Source of the DNA: Paralvinella palmiformis | Taxonomy: Eukaryota; Annelida; Polychaeta; Terebellida; Alvinellidae | Direction of reading: 5' to 3' | Length of the DNA stretch: 64,000 bases | Assembly (NCBI GenBank): GCA_025642065.1 | Contig: JAODUP010000220.1 | Span: forward strand, 275,001-339,000 | In this document: piece after piece, positions 12,949-23,778 of the stretch | How the letters are laid out: the number at the start of each line of letters is the position of its first letter | Numbering within the stretch: position 1 is the stretch's first letter | Notes under the pieces: model-generated | The model's input: the letters and a program-made list of their open reading frames with translations, nothing else | The model's database searches: none | Told to the model about the DNA's origin: nothing | Made by a program: the position numbers and the translations under genes

Positions 12949-15205
12949 ACACACATTAGTAATTACTTTATTTTACTTATTACATTATTTTTCTTAAGGG
13001 AATGATTCCACCTTTTGACCTTTTGAAGCTGAACTGAAACCTTTTCTTTATAGTACCTCAAGTAGTCTGAAGCTTTGAGGTACTGACTCCTGAATCTTTA
13101 AAATAAAAACGAATGAATCTGTTATGGTTCAGTTTATTGTTTTATGGGGTGTTGTAATATATATATATGTGGTTATTTTAAGTTGTTTATAGATTGTTTA
13201 TTTCATAAGAACACTCAGAACTAAGTTTCGTTTTTATTTATAAACCCTCTTTTCGTATTGTGCATCAACCATTTTGGGAAAAATTCACAAAACGTTATAC
13301 CAAGGTTAATGGCCAACATTCAACAGCATGCCAAATTTCTATAAAAAGTCTGTTCAGTAGTTTAACAAAATAACATCAGATAGTGTCCTGGATGTTTTTG
13401 TTTAACATATCCATCTTCTTGTATCGCCTCATATCAACCAGTGACATAATCAGTGGATAGCAATACAATTGACTGTATGTTGTATGTAGGTTATTTCCTA
13501 CCAAATCTCAACCATATTTTATCACTTGTGGTTGTTATTTTGAGTTTTTCTCATACTTAAGGTGAAGCCAGTCAGTCACATAACCTGGGGACATAACGAC
13601 AGAAGGTTGTTTGTAGCCCTCGGATGTCACATCTACACCATCTGGGTTACGAAGAACGTTGCCTCTCTCCAGTTGATGTGTCAGCGCTGTATCCAGCAAC
13701 GTGTTAAGGACGAGGCAAATGTACAGAGGCTCCCTCTACCTGCCAAGATTCAAACTGGTATCCAGGCATTGTTCTGTCCAACAATAAGGGTGAGCTCTAA
13801 AATCTCATCCTTAATGTTTTGGTTTCTGATTTTTGCTGCATCACTTAGTCAATAATTCATTGATAATTTTAATTGCCAATTTTGTTAATTGTTGTACCAA
13901 AGCGCTGTTTAATACAAAATATCTTTTCTCACAATATTTTGTACCAGAATGAAATTTCCAGATTAAAGAGACATTTCTCAAACAAATACTTAAACAGACT
14001 GGTCCCGGATTCTTTACTAATTTACGCCAAATAAACTGTCATTATTATTCTGTAAAGTTGAATGTATTTATCCAATAATTTATCCTTTCCAAAGAAGCAG
14101 TATTTATGAAAAGAAGTAAAATTATAAATTGTTTGTGAAACAAATCGTAGAGAATTATTGAAAAGGCCATCTGTTTTATAACTTACTAGGGATATATTCC
14201 ACATCCGCTGAAGCTGAGAGAATTTGTATGCATACCACCATCAGCTGGAGAACGTTTGTATTGTACCATGATCCGACATGGTGAAGAATGTTCTGGCGGA
14301 CACTATACGCTGTACTTGGAGTACCTCGGTGGTCTGATACCTTTATTAAAGGGAAAGCGAGCGAGCAAGCTGAGGCCAGAATTTATCATATTTGATCCCA
14401 AAATAAAGTCAGCTAATGGCAAAAATGGTAAGTGGGTCATATGTACTTAAATGGTGTGTGTCTATTGAGTGGTGCTAAAGTCTTTATGTAGGGATCATTT
14501 CAGTACAAATTCCCATTCCACCTCTCTCTCTTTCTGTGTGTGTGTGTGGGGGGGGGGGGGGACCTAGATCATATGTCAAATGTTTTCCTAAGAAGTTATT
14601 CAATTATTATAGATTTAAAATAAAAATTAATTCACAGACGAAGACTCGGTATTTGTGAGTAGTGACAGCTCAGACAGTGAGTTTGAGTCAGATGCTGATG
14701 TGGCTGTTGAAGGCTGTGGCTCGCCACGAATGCAACGTAGCAGAAAGAACAGGAAATGCAAGGATCGCTATGAACGACGGGACAGTACTGCTTATGCCGC
14801 TACTCGCTCCATTGATGAGCTGATGTATGATGATAACTTACCTGAAGTAAGTGAGATCGTTACTGAGATAAACACATCGTAGTTGTAATGTCCAACCTCT
14901 GTAACCTGTATGTGGTAACCTCTAGACATCTAGGACAGGCTGTGTCATGTTTACACCCATCAACCCATTTTGCATCTTTGTATATCATCAGTTTGTGTAT
15001 CATCAGTTTGTGTATCATCAGTTTGTATATCATCAGTTTGTGTATCATCAGTTTGTGGGTCACGTATATTTATTTATCAACTTTTTGCATGTCATTGTTT
15101 GTCTGTAATTTATTGGTTTTAATTTATTGTATCGAGCATTTATATCAGATATGATATAATATTTATGATAATAGTGTGTGTGTGTGTGTATCAAATGTGT
15201 CTGCC

Positions 15206-15249
<44 letters not shown>

Positions 15250-18200
15250 CTGTGTGTATCACATGTTGGTATGTCATCATACATTATCCCAGGATGACTT
15301 TTGTAAATCATGGAATTACCCAGCACCAATTATCTGATACAATCTTTAAGCCAGACATTATAAGGATGACCATTTTGTGTTGTGTGATTATTGGTGTTGG
15401 ATGGGAGACCATCCATGGATGTTATATTTAGGTCACCTGTTACAGTTCAGTGTCTAGCTTTATGGAACAATAACAATGTCGTAACCTTGGACATTTCTCT
15501 ATACCAGAACTTAAACGATGTTTAGATTTAATGCGGTGTAGATGTGGGTTTAAATGACAAAATCATCAATAAAACAGATTTAGCGTTCTATGTTTGAAGG
15601 AAGGGTACTTTGATCAAGTTTGTTTTAGTAGCGGTGATTGTGGATCATGGTGAATTATTCATGGAAACCAATGAGCTATTGTGCGAACACCCCTCCCCCC
15701 CTATTTTCTGGGGGGAGAATCCCTCTCTCTGAGTCACTATTTGTGTGTATCTGTTTGTCTGTATGTCTGTCTGTCTATGTGTATCTATCTAACCCAGCTT
15801 CCCCCGCTCTTTGGGGACGCATCCGTAGTCTAGCCGTAGCGTGTTGGACCACAGATCACTACCACCCCTGTTCGAATCTCCGGATGGGCATATCTGAAGG
15901 TTGTTTCGTCTTTGACTTCGCCTCATTACCTTTGGGGGTCACTCGCCCCATTTAGCCTACCTTGTGCACAAAACATCAATCATCAACCCAACCCTCTTTG
16001 TCAGCAAACATTCCATATAACTAATGCTTTCAAATAGATAATTTCCATGGCTTAGTGGGTAGAGTGCTGTACTGGAAACTACGGATCAGGTTTTGAATGC
16101 CAGTTATACCTTACTTCATGAGATGTTTCTCTTGAGAGTCGTCACTCATCCACGTATCCTAGGTGTACTCAGCACCTAGGCTAAGCAAAGATGTCACTCA
16201 TTCATCCACCCACTCACTCACTCTTATGACTGAAAAATCAGCATTAATCTGTTGGAAACGGATCAGCATTGTTGTTCTCTGTGTTAGCGTTGTTGTTGTT
16301 GTTGTTGGCATGACAACCATAAACCAACCCTCCATCAGGAGCCGTAATGAAGCTAGCTTATAAATGTTAAAGCAGCCACTCAAATAATTAATGCCTGTTA
16401 TTATAATACATACTGACAGAGTAGTGCACAAAGTAGTAATGTTTGTCTCGAACAGGAATAAACTAGGTCAGTGTTGAAAATGATATTATCACAAAATCGG
16501 AAAGGTCAAAAGGAAGAAAAAAGGAAGAAAAACACAGATAAGGAGAAGACCAAAAAGAATATCTGATAAAAAGGAGAAAACGAAAGGGATAATTTAGGTA
16601 ACTTCATTATGATGAGATTGTGTTCAGTATTTTAACATTAACGTTTATACGAGTACAACTTTTCCTACTATTTTATCTCAATATCGACGGATCCACTTTA
16701 TTGAGTATTAGACAGTTCTAATTGCAATAAAGTTCGTATCACTGATGACTGATCCTGATCTATTGGTGGCATGGTGTTCTAATCCTGATCTATTAATGAC
16801 ATCGTGTTCTGATAATCGAGAAAAAAAACCGATTGGTGTTCTTCGTTGATCTGTTCTTAGCAGATACTCGTCGTAATTCGTTGATGAACGGAATACAGCA
16901 AGAATACAAAGGGATGATGTAGAGCACTTCTCTCTCATTGTTTGTTTATTGACAGGTGTTTACTGTTCAGACACACACCTATTGTTATAGAGAACAATGG
17001 CAGCTCGCTGTCGTCATCACGTGACAGTCTGTAGCTTACGTCGTTGGTTGGCCGACATAAATTTCGGATTATGATCGTTACGAGTTTCGTCGAACAGACA
17101 GCTCAGCGAAGATGATGTAATGTGTATGGTGTGTATTATCTCTCAGACTGGATGTGTGTAACTGACAACTTTCATCTTCATTTTCTGATCACAATATGTT
17201 GATAGAAGTCAGTTAATTAATTTTCCTTTTATTAATCAATTGTACTGCTTTCTGTACTGTACCAAATTTTAACGATCATTATGTGCACATCACGTCCTTG
17301 TTTATATTTATTTACAAACCGATGTTATTTTTGGCTACCTGGTGTCATTATTAGTTACCTGGGGAGAATACTGTTTATAGTTTCTAATTATAGGTAGATA
17401 ATATACAATAATCTACCTTAAACTAAAACGTTGATCACTCATTAGTTATATTGACATCCAACAGGATACACCATCTATAGCTGAATCAACTAAAGTGTTT
17501 TCTTGACAGCAAAGCAGCCAATTGGTGAATTCGATCTGAGAATCTACTGTTTTCTAGTTCATCACCATACCATTGAGCCGCCATTCCTTATTGAGATCAT
17601 GATTCCATTTATTATAAAACGAGTTCACGTATTTTTGTCACCACTCAGCTGAGAGAATGGCGTGTTTAATTATTATTTAAATATCAATCATAATTAAACT
17701 GTTTTTGTACTTATTTTTTGTTTAGAATTGTTAGTATTTTGTATGTCACGTTCAGAAATCGGTTTTCGTTGACAGTGGCGCCATCTTGTTATGTTAGTAA
17801 AGGCCTCTGAAATGTTGACTATTATATAGCTGTGGTGGTTGTTGGTAGTGGAACATATATGTATAAAGAAATGTTTTGTGTGTGTGTGTGTGTGCGTGCG
17901 GATTGTAACAGACATGTATGATTGCATTATGATATGAGTTATCGTCTATGCCAAACTATTAAATAACCAGTCATGCAAATTAAACTATTTCAATTATTTT
18001 TCTTGGTGTGTGTTTCAACATGAAAATAAAATTTTAATTTGCTTTAGATAAAAATCGTAGTATATGTAGTTTTTCTCATAATGTTTAGGAATGTTTGTCA
18101 GAGTGTACCATCACCTGGATCATTTTATTGATTCATCAGTCAATTTAAATATAATTACAACATCATAATTGTAATATGAAGGAGTGTTAGCTTTCTGTTA

Positions 18201-21200
18201 ATTTAATGAATATAAAACTGGACAGAGAGCATCAGCCAATCTAACATAAATGTTAACCTAATGCCTAGATGACGTGTAACATTATTTATTTATAACATGC
18301 GTGTGAATCATGTGGTATCTGAATTCTTAAAGGGAAGAAATATTCAAGAGAATTTATTTCCAATTTTCAAATGATGAAAAAGGGTAACAGAATATTGTCA
18401 ATTGATTTGAAGTAACCAAGTTTACAATATAAATTAAAATGTTTACTTGATGAGAGTATATGAATTTAATATACAAGTAGATTGTACATTCCCCGAAGAC
18501 CTTGAACTCTTCTACATTGTTTAATTTGTTTCTGGGATTTTCATAAACTAATCTCATTGTGATAGATCAAATTTTAATGTTGTTCTTTCTCACAATCTCA
18601 TCTCGTTGCTGCAGTAATTTCCTTTTTGATGACTGGACAATACTTATTTTACGTTTGTCTACCGTCTTCTAGTGCCACAGACTGGTCGAAGTGACATCAA
18701 ACATCTGGGGCACAAAGTTTAAGCTACACAGTCTCGCCTCATTTCTCCCAGAAGACCTGGGCCAGGTGCTATACAAGACGAGTTTACTCCATCTTCAACC
18801 ACGCCAAATGACAGTCACCATCGTCGAGATCAGCCCCGACCTGAAGCCAGTCGAGCGTGATCCAGCTTACAACCCAAACCACTTCAGCGAAAGTGAAGAT
18901 GAGGTGATCCCATGTAAGTGAACTAAATGATCTTGTTGCCATGGTAATATTCTTGTATTAAAATGTGTAGTAATATTAATGTTTGTGTGATTCGTCGTTT
19001 TGTAAAGTCTTATGTTAAAGCTGATGGTGTTTAGTGTGCTCTTAAACGAGTGTTTATCATGACCTACTTTTAAGAAAAATACTGCTAGAGAAAGATTTCT
19101 GAAACTGATGTCCTGGTGATAATTGTAAACAATGAGTTACAATAGGCGGTGTCTGCATATTTAGTGTAGAAGTAAAATCTGTTCCAAATAATGTTCATGT
19201 CTTCAAAGTTCATTAATTAATGAAACAGCCATTAATTCATAGTAATCTATTAGTCTGACTAAAGTTTTGTTCACCTCAATACTAATGGATAAATACTAAT
19301 GGATCCACTGACATTTATGGCCAGTTTTCACATATTTATTATATTTGCCAGCAGCAATTTATGTTGGTATTTTTGTTTTAATGTTATTCAGTTATTTTGA
19401 TGATGCTCTATTATATATTATACAGATAGCTAACCAACCGTTTAGATAATTGTGCCTCATCCAGACAGTGTAATCTAGTCTTTATTGTCAATGCTGATGT
19501 TCAAGTTTTTCACATCCTGGACTATTGTTGTGCATCCTAAACATGAATTTTTATTAAGCTTGTGTGCGCGCATGGACGGGCGCGCGCGAGAGTCCACAAA
19601 ATAGAACACAGTAACATGGTTCAGGTTTCAGACGCCCACAGAGGCACCTGTTTTGTGTTAGAACAGATAATGTAATGTTTGTCAGTAAGTGACAAGAACC
19701 TTTATGAAGGTTCTTCACGTATCGTATATAAACTTTAGAGGGATGGTATTAAATATCTGAAAATTACTGTCATAATAATCCCTAGCCAAACTTAAGTCTT
19801 CTCATGGCATCTATAGATACACTTCTTCTGTTATTGTATGTCTTCCGGTTAATGTGTAAACACGGTGAATCCTATCTTTATGACTACCCACCTTGAAGAT
19901 GATGACTTCATATTAATATCAGAACGTTTCTAAAATGGTCCTTCCAATTTCTATATTACGAGCAGCAGTTAAGACGCTATAATACCTATCTGTGACCACC
20001 TGCCTTAAACACCGGAATCCAGTTTAATGGACCACCTGTATTTAAATTGTACAAAGTGTCGTCTATCAAGACCTGTAATGTATACTTTATATTGTATTGT
20101 ATTGCTTGTGGCCCGACACAATACAGACATAATACATTCCAGTCATCACTGAAGTTTATCTAACTCTGGCCTTTATAAATCCCATTGAGAGTCAGTGATA
20201 ATTCTAGTCATAAGACCATCTCTTTCTGTAGATTGTTATTGATGAGGACATTCTTCGATTGTTACCATAATAGATTGTAGGTTTATGGACGACGTTTGTC
20301 ACTTAGAGGTTATGTACGGGTCGTGCCTGATGTGTGCGTTGTGTGATAATGAAGATTTTTTTATCATAGTGGCGACCGTTATGATAGAGGATTAAGGGAA
20401 CGTTATGACTCTATTAACCGTTATTTGTTGACGAATGTTCACAGAGAACTTAATAGACAAGCTCCTTTTTACTCATTATGTTATGTGGTGCTGTGTATAT
20501 TATTATGAAGGTATTATGTGCTGTTCGTTAGATATGGCGTATGTTTTACGTTAATTGCTACCTGATCTGTGTTAATAATAATGATAATGAAAATATGGTT
20601 TAATTATAAAACACTAACTCATAAAAACAGTATTCCTAATTACACTCCATAGTATTTCTAATATGAGTTATTACACCTGTTAATCCATACTGTTACCTTC
20701 AAACATTATGCAATCTATGATGAGATAAGATGCATACAACACACAGCTTTATTCAGTCGTTGTACAATTAGATTATAAAATATGAAAGTTTCATTCTACA
20801 CAGCTGCTGAATGTCATAACGTTTCTAGCCGACTGACTAGTGTACATGTGCGTGCGTGCGTGTGTGTTTGTATGTGTACGCTATTTGATCAGCTACATGT
20901 CTCTGTAGAGGAGTGCTGCCATTAGAACATCTAACGTTTGTTATAAAAATTAAAATATTGTGCAGTAGTAGTATTAGTGAAAAATATGTGGCACCAGTTT
21001 CGAGCTTGCTTATTTTAACTTTCAGGTCAGCCAGGAGATGAAGACACTGGCACAGATGGTCCACCGTACGTCACTCATTTCTCAGAGAACCTCATTGCTA
21101 TATCTCCTGAAGGACCGCCCTGTCCCTATCCGATTCCTGCCCTTGGATCGTGCCAACACTTGCCAGATAACAAAGAGAAACGCTCCAATGAACCCTTCCA

Positions 21201-23006
21201 CGAGGTGACAATTGTACGTTCGTCATCAGCGTCCATCAAAACAGATCAACTAGCACCTCTCGAGATACACTCATTGGATGGTTCACCTCCTCAACGTCGT
21301 ACGCCGAGTTTAAAGCCGAGATCGTCGTCTCCTTCATGTCGTGGCTTGTTGTGTGTTGGCGATACTTCAGCCAGTCAGCGGGCCATTGATAGTGACGTTA
21401 ACGTATGTAATCTCGGAGGCTGTAAAGAGACCACTTTGGTGAGGAGTCTCAGCGATAAATCTCCCATCTATTTATCCCAGCAGAAAGTTCCCGGTGTTAG
21501 CTCTGTCGAGCAAGCAACGGGCACCGGTAACGCAATGAACGTGATGACTTCATCTTCCAGCGTACAACCGTCGGTTATAGGTTTTGAGGACACGCAGAGT
21601 GGTTCGTGTACCGTGGACGATAGCTGTTTCAGTGGCAGCGAGTCTCGGACAGTCTCCCAACAACAGCTCTCTCTCTGGGCAAGTAAGGCCTGCCACGAAC
21701 TGAAATACATCGACGACGACACTGAGGACCCAAAGGACGTAACTAACAACCGTGACGCCGTCTTCTGTCAACTAGGTGAACTAGGCGCCAGAGAGATCAT
21801 GTCTAGTATGCAGCTGTTACATCAGCTGGAACAGTCGCAACAGGCGTCCAGTTTAATGACTGGCTGCGGTGACCTAGGATCTCTCGGGTCAACGGGTGTT
21901 CTCGCTCAGGTCCACCGACTTCCTGCGTTCGAGCCACAGAAGAAGCGCGTCATTTTATCGCGCACGTCCGACACGAAGCCACGATCCAGACTCAGGGAGC
22001 TGAGCCTATCTAGCCTGAGGGCTAATGGCCGCTGTATGGAGGTATCCCGGGCAGACCGGTGTAAGCCCCGCAGTAACAGTATAGAGAGCTGTGGCCGTAG
22101 TAGATCCTCTAGTCCGACGCCGTCCAGGTGTCCGTTATCGACAGGTTCACTGGCTCAGCAGCCATCATCTGAACTACGTCGCGGCTCGTTTGATCTGTCC
22201 AGGTCTTCCGTGGCCAACACTATCGCCGTACCGTCGACTCAGAGTGCTTCCCTACCCAACTCACCCGTTCACAAGATACTCACTCAGAGTACTAAACGAT
22301 CCAGATCCTCACGTCGTCATTGTCTCCGCTCACCGTTGAGTCGCCGCCGACAGAAACATGGTCGAGCCGTCGATAGCTCTGATGAGGAGGTGTTATTGAG
22401 TAATGATGACGTCATGACTAGTGAAAACTACCGGAACTTAGAGACGTTCCAGAAGGCGCAACTGAACAAGAAGGCACGTATTTGTGTGTGTGTGTTAGTT
22501 ATATATGAAAATGGATTGGTTCTGATAATAATATGTCATAACATTTGGGTAGTTCATCAAGGTATATATATATATATATATATTACAAATTAATTTTTAT
22601 ATTAGAAGAACTGTGATGTACCTTGACATTGAGTCAGAAGACTGTCTCTCTACCACCTCTTTCATATATGATCCTATTTTTGAACTTGTTTAACATGTGT
22701 CCACCACCACCCCATTACCACTCCCACTTCTTGTACGGACAGTGAGTGGTGTGACACCTAAATAGGGTTTTTTAGGGGGCCAGTGGGAAGACAGATCAGG
22801 CAACATTGGTCCTTCAATTTCCTTTTTTGCTGACCTCGTGAAAGCTTTCCATATATTCTATGTATTAATATTATTATTGTACAACTATTTGTTGGAAATT
22901 GAAAATAAACTTCACTATATACACACACACAACTGTGTGTCTGTCTACCTAATTCTGCCTATTTATTTTCTATCTATTAACTATTTCATCAGCTTTGTTT
23001 ATCTGT

Positions 23007-23044
<38 letters not shown>

Positions 23045-23778
23045 ACAGATGATATATTTATATATATGTCTTTTTCTCATAACTGATTGTCAGTATGGAT
23101 TAAATCAAATTTTACTTGGGATCATGTTTCATTAACTGGCAGCCTTGGGTCTCCTTCCAACTCCAGCTCCGGAAAGCTCGTTCTAGGTCTGATGCTGAAG
23201 CTAGCCGTGGTAGTCCTAACACTAGTCCTCATACCAGTCCTCATCGTAGTCCTGTCCTGGCCAGAAAGTGTCACTTTGTCATGCACAACAAGGCTCCAAT
23301 GTGGAATGAGAACAGTCAAGTATACCAACTAGACTTCGGTGGTCGAGTAACACAAGAATCAGCCAAGAACTTCCAGATTGAATTTCGAGGAAAACAGGTA
23401 AATTGGCTTTTGGTCGATCTCTTATCTTATCTCATGATTTTTTATTTCTTTATTCATTTGTTCCCTTACTTACTCACTCAGACACCCGCTTGCTCACTTA
23501 GTCACTGACTCACTCACTGTCTAAAGCACCAACCACATCTAACTTACTCAATGAATAACTCACTCGCTCAATGCCACCAATATTTAAGACAACAACAGGA
23601 TGTATATTATTTGAATAATGGATGTTTTTCTTGTTAATGTTTACTTTTTCTATAACAACAGGTGATGCAGTTTGGTCGTATCGACAGTAATGCGTACACA
23701 TTAGACTTTCAGCATCCATTCAGTGCCATACAAGCCTTCGCTGTAGCTCTTGCCAATGTTACTCAGAGGCTGAAATGA
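10458..23778 (+). CDS. TULP4: TULP4 (tubby-like protein 4) gene, 3' part, eight exons
   Basis: Exons are joined at 10458-10600, 13562-13789, 14190-14427, 14638-14846, 18673-18913, 21026-22473, 23167-23397 and 23662-23778. All phases agree, giving 950 residues and a stop. Domain order is C-terminal WD40 repeats, SOCS box, first tubby block, acidic/basic linker, second tubby block, long Ser/Arg-rich insert, and final tubby block ending in RLK. That is the TULP4 architecture and not that of TUB/TULP1-3, which lack WD40 and SOCS parts. In the family, the SOCS box is expected to recruit Elongin B/C and a Cullin E3 ligase, and tubby domains bind phosphoinositides. The beginning of the protein (most of the WD40 propeller) is missing, so the gene starts left of this window or in exons I could not recognise in 1-10457. 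All introns are GT-AG except the seventh, which is best read as GC-AG. Confidence 0.93.
10650..10690. repeat. (TA)n microsatellite in TULP4 intron
   Basis: About 20 TA units, some 50 bp after the donor of exon 10458-10600. Confidence 0.95.
11780..12200 (+). repeat. 22-bp degenerate tandem array, roughly 19 units
   Basis: Units read CCATACCACAATCTTAGCCT plus GA with many substitutions. The best copies are at 11945-12070; flanking ones decay in both directions. Confidence 0.85.
12492..12546. repeat. (TA)n microsatellite
   Basis: About 27 TA units in the first visible TULP4 intron. Confidence 0.95.
12894..12952. repeat. (CA)n microsatellite
   Basis: A near-pure run of about 28 CA units. Confidence 0.95.
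13562..13789 (+). CDS. TULP4: TULP4 exon: last WD40 blade and SOCS box
   Basis: The acceptor is cttaag|GTG and the donor agg|gtgagc; the exon is 76 codons, phase 0 at both ends. It begins with a WD blade ([15 protein letters not shown]). It continues into a SOCS-box pattern: [13 protein letters not shown], a short linker, then LPLPAKIQ. The Leu/Cys-rich first helix is the expected Elongin C contact and the LPLP segment the expected Cullin-proximal part. This assignment rests on family knowledge of SOCS boxes. Confidence 0.92.
14190..14427 (+). CDS. TULP4: TULP4 exon: first block of the tubby domain
   Basis: The acceptor is cttactag and the donor atg|gtaagt; the exon leaves in phase 1. It encodes [19 protein letters not shown] and then [11 protein letters not shown], the first strands of the TULP4-type tubby fold. 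A short linker ([13 protein letters not shown]) joins it to the SOCS box. Confidence 0.93.
14638..14846 (+). CDS. TULP4: TULP4 exon: acidic/basic linker inside the tubby region
   Basis: The acceptor is ttcacag and the donor gaa|gtaagt. The split Asp codon is completed by the last base of the previous exon. It encodes an acidic serine stretch ([14 protein letters not shown]), then a basic stretch rich in Arg and Lys, then [13 protein letters not shown]. This corresponds to the variable linker found in TULP4 between the first tubby strands and the SNIWGTKF block. Confidence 0.88.
14980..15058 (+). repeat. 15-bp tandem repeat, five units
   Basis: GTATCATCAGTTTGT is repeated five times with single-base changes. 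It lies 130 bp after a TULP4 donor. Confidence 0.9.
15209..15247. repeat. (TA)n microsatellite
   Basis: About 19 TA units, preceded by (GT)n at 15175-15190. Confidence 0.95.
15815..15990 (+). repeat. tRNA-derived SINE, family A, plus copy (best preserved)
   Basis: The head is GGACGCATCCGTAGTCTAGC, with box B CTGTTCGAATCTC, the shared body, CACTCGCCCCATTTAGCC, and an AT-rich tail with CATCAATCATCAA. It lies in the TULP4 intron between exons 14638-14846 and 18673-18913. Confidence 0.78.
16040..16330 (+). repeat. tRNA-derived SINE with CACTCA-rich tail
   Basis: The head is TGGCTTAGTGGGTAGAGTGC, box B is GGTTTTGAATGCC, and the body ends CAGCACCTAGGCTAAGCAAAG, followed by CACTCACTCACTC. A similar 3' end (CAGCACTGAGGCTAAACAAAG plus CACTCA) occurs at 49270-49330. 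Confidence 0.55.
18673..18913 (+). CDS. TULP4: TULP4 exon: second block of the tubby domain
   Basis: The acceptor is gtcttctag|TGC; a nearby alternative cacag|ACT would break the frame. The donor is cat|gtaagt, leaving in phase 1. The exon encodes [16 protein letters not shown] and [15 protein letters not shown], hallmark tubby-family strands, and then an acidic tail (HFSESEDEV). The preceding intron is about 3.8 kb. Confidence 0.94.
18914..21025 (+). other. TULP4: TULP4 intron, 2.1 kb
   Basis: Bounded by gtaagt and tttcag. I see only a short CG-alternating patch at 19564-19590 and a GTGCGTGCGTGC patch near 20847; otherwise plain AT-rich intron. Confidence 0.8.
21026..22473 (+). CDS. TULP4: TULP4 large exon: low-complexity insert within the tubby domain
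   Basis: The acceptor is actttcag, and the first two bases complete a Cys codon with the previous exon. The frame stays open for 482 further codons to AAG at 22471-22473. The protein is rich in Ser, Arg, Pro and Gln, with repeated RSRS/SPS motifs that look like phosphorylation-prone disordered sequence, and acidic patches such as DSSDEEV. It sits between tubby strands, as the long variable insert does in vertebrate TULP4, but I cannot align its detail with vertebrate proteins. The base composition is clearly more CpG/GC-rich than the surrounding introns, consistent with real coding sequence. The open frame running on to 22593 is probably intron read-through. Confidence 0.88.
22474..23166 (+). 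other. TULP4: TULP4 intron 7, probable GC-AG intron
   Basis: The exon before it ends AAGAAG and the intron starts gcacgt, close to the known AG|GCAAGT consensus of GC-AG introns. The acceptor is ccaactccag before CTCCGG. This pairing keeps phase 0 into the exon carrying the last tubby block. The nearest GT (gcac|gtattt) would shift the frame and hit a stop. A downstream in-phase GT (tgg|gtagtt at 22547) is possible but would add a hydrophobic peptide from a GT-rich repeat. The intron holds (TA)n tracts near 22562 and 23010-23042. Confidence 0.6.
23167..23397 (+). CDS. TULP4: TULP4 exon: basic linker and penultimate tubby block
   Basis: This exon is 77 codons, phase 0 at both ends; the donor is cag|gtaaat. 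It starts with a basic serine region ([14 protein letters not shown], then [10 protein letters not shown]). It then enters the conserved tubby core: [20 protein letters not shown], followed by [15 protein letters not shown]. The GRVT..S.KNFQ pattern is the tubby family signature. Confidence 0.95.
23662..23778 (+). CDS. TULP4: TULP4 terminal exon
   Basis: The acceptor is ataacaacag. The exon encodes [16 protein letters not shown], then [14 protein letters not shown] and a TGA at 23776-23778. This is the buried C-terminal helix of the tubby barrel and ends as TULP4 proteins do. Confidence 0.96.
   Translation: MMQFGRIDSNAYTLDFQHPFSAIQAFAVALANVTQRLK

Larger units (their letters stand above)
10601..13561 (+). 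other. TULP4: TULP4 intron
   Basis: An AT-rich intron bounded by gtatat and cttaag. It holds (TA)n at 10650 and 12492-12546, (CA)n at 12894-12952 and the 22-bp degenerate array at 11780-12200. Confidence 0.85.
14847..18672 (+). other. TULP4: TULP4 intron, 3.8 kb
   Basis: Bounded by gtaagt and ttctag. It contains the 15-bp repeat, (TA)n, two SINEs (15815 and 16040) and a two-copy ~40-bp repeat at 16745-16815. The stretch 16960-17130 is locally richer in CpG and has a CACGTGA site, but nothing proves a promoter. Confidence 0.8.

Noticed and set aside
15815..15870. tRNA gene
   Set aside because: Box A and B are present but the acceptor stem and full cloverleaf are not, and the same head plus body recurs elsewhere; it is a SINE.
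16960..17130. Internal CpG-richer segment as an alternative TULP4 promoter
   Set aside because: Only mild CpG enrichment and an E-box-like CACGTGA are visible; no start site or core elements support it.
21468..21771. Minus-strand frames inside the large TULP4 exon
   Set aside because: Shadows of the coding strand in a GC-richer exon.
22474..22593. Coding extension of the large TULP4 exon to the stop at 22591-22593
   Set aside because: It would end the protein before the conserved last tubby blocks and consists of GT and TA repeats with a hydrophobic translation. Intron read-through is the better reading.
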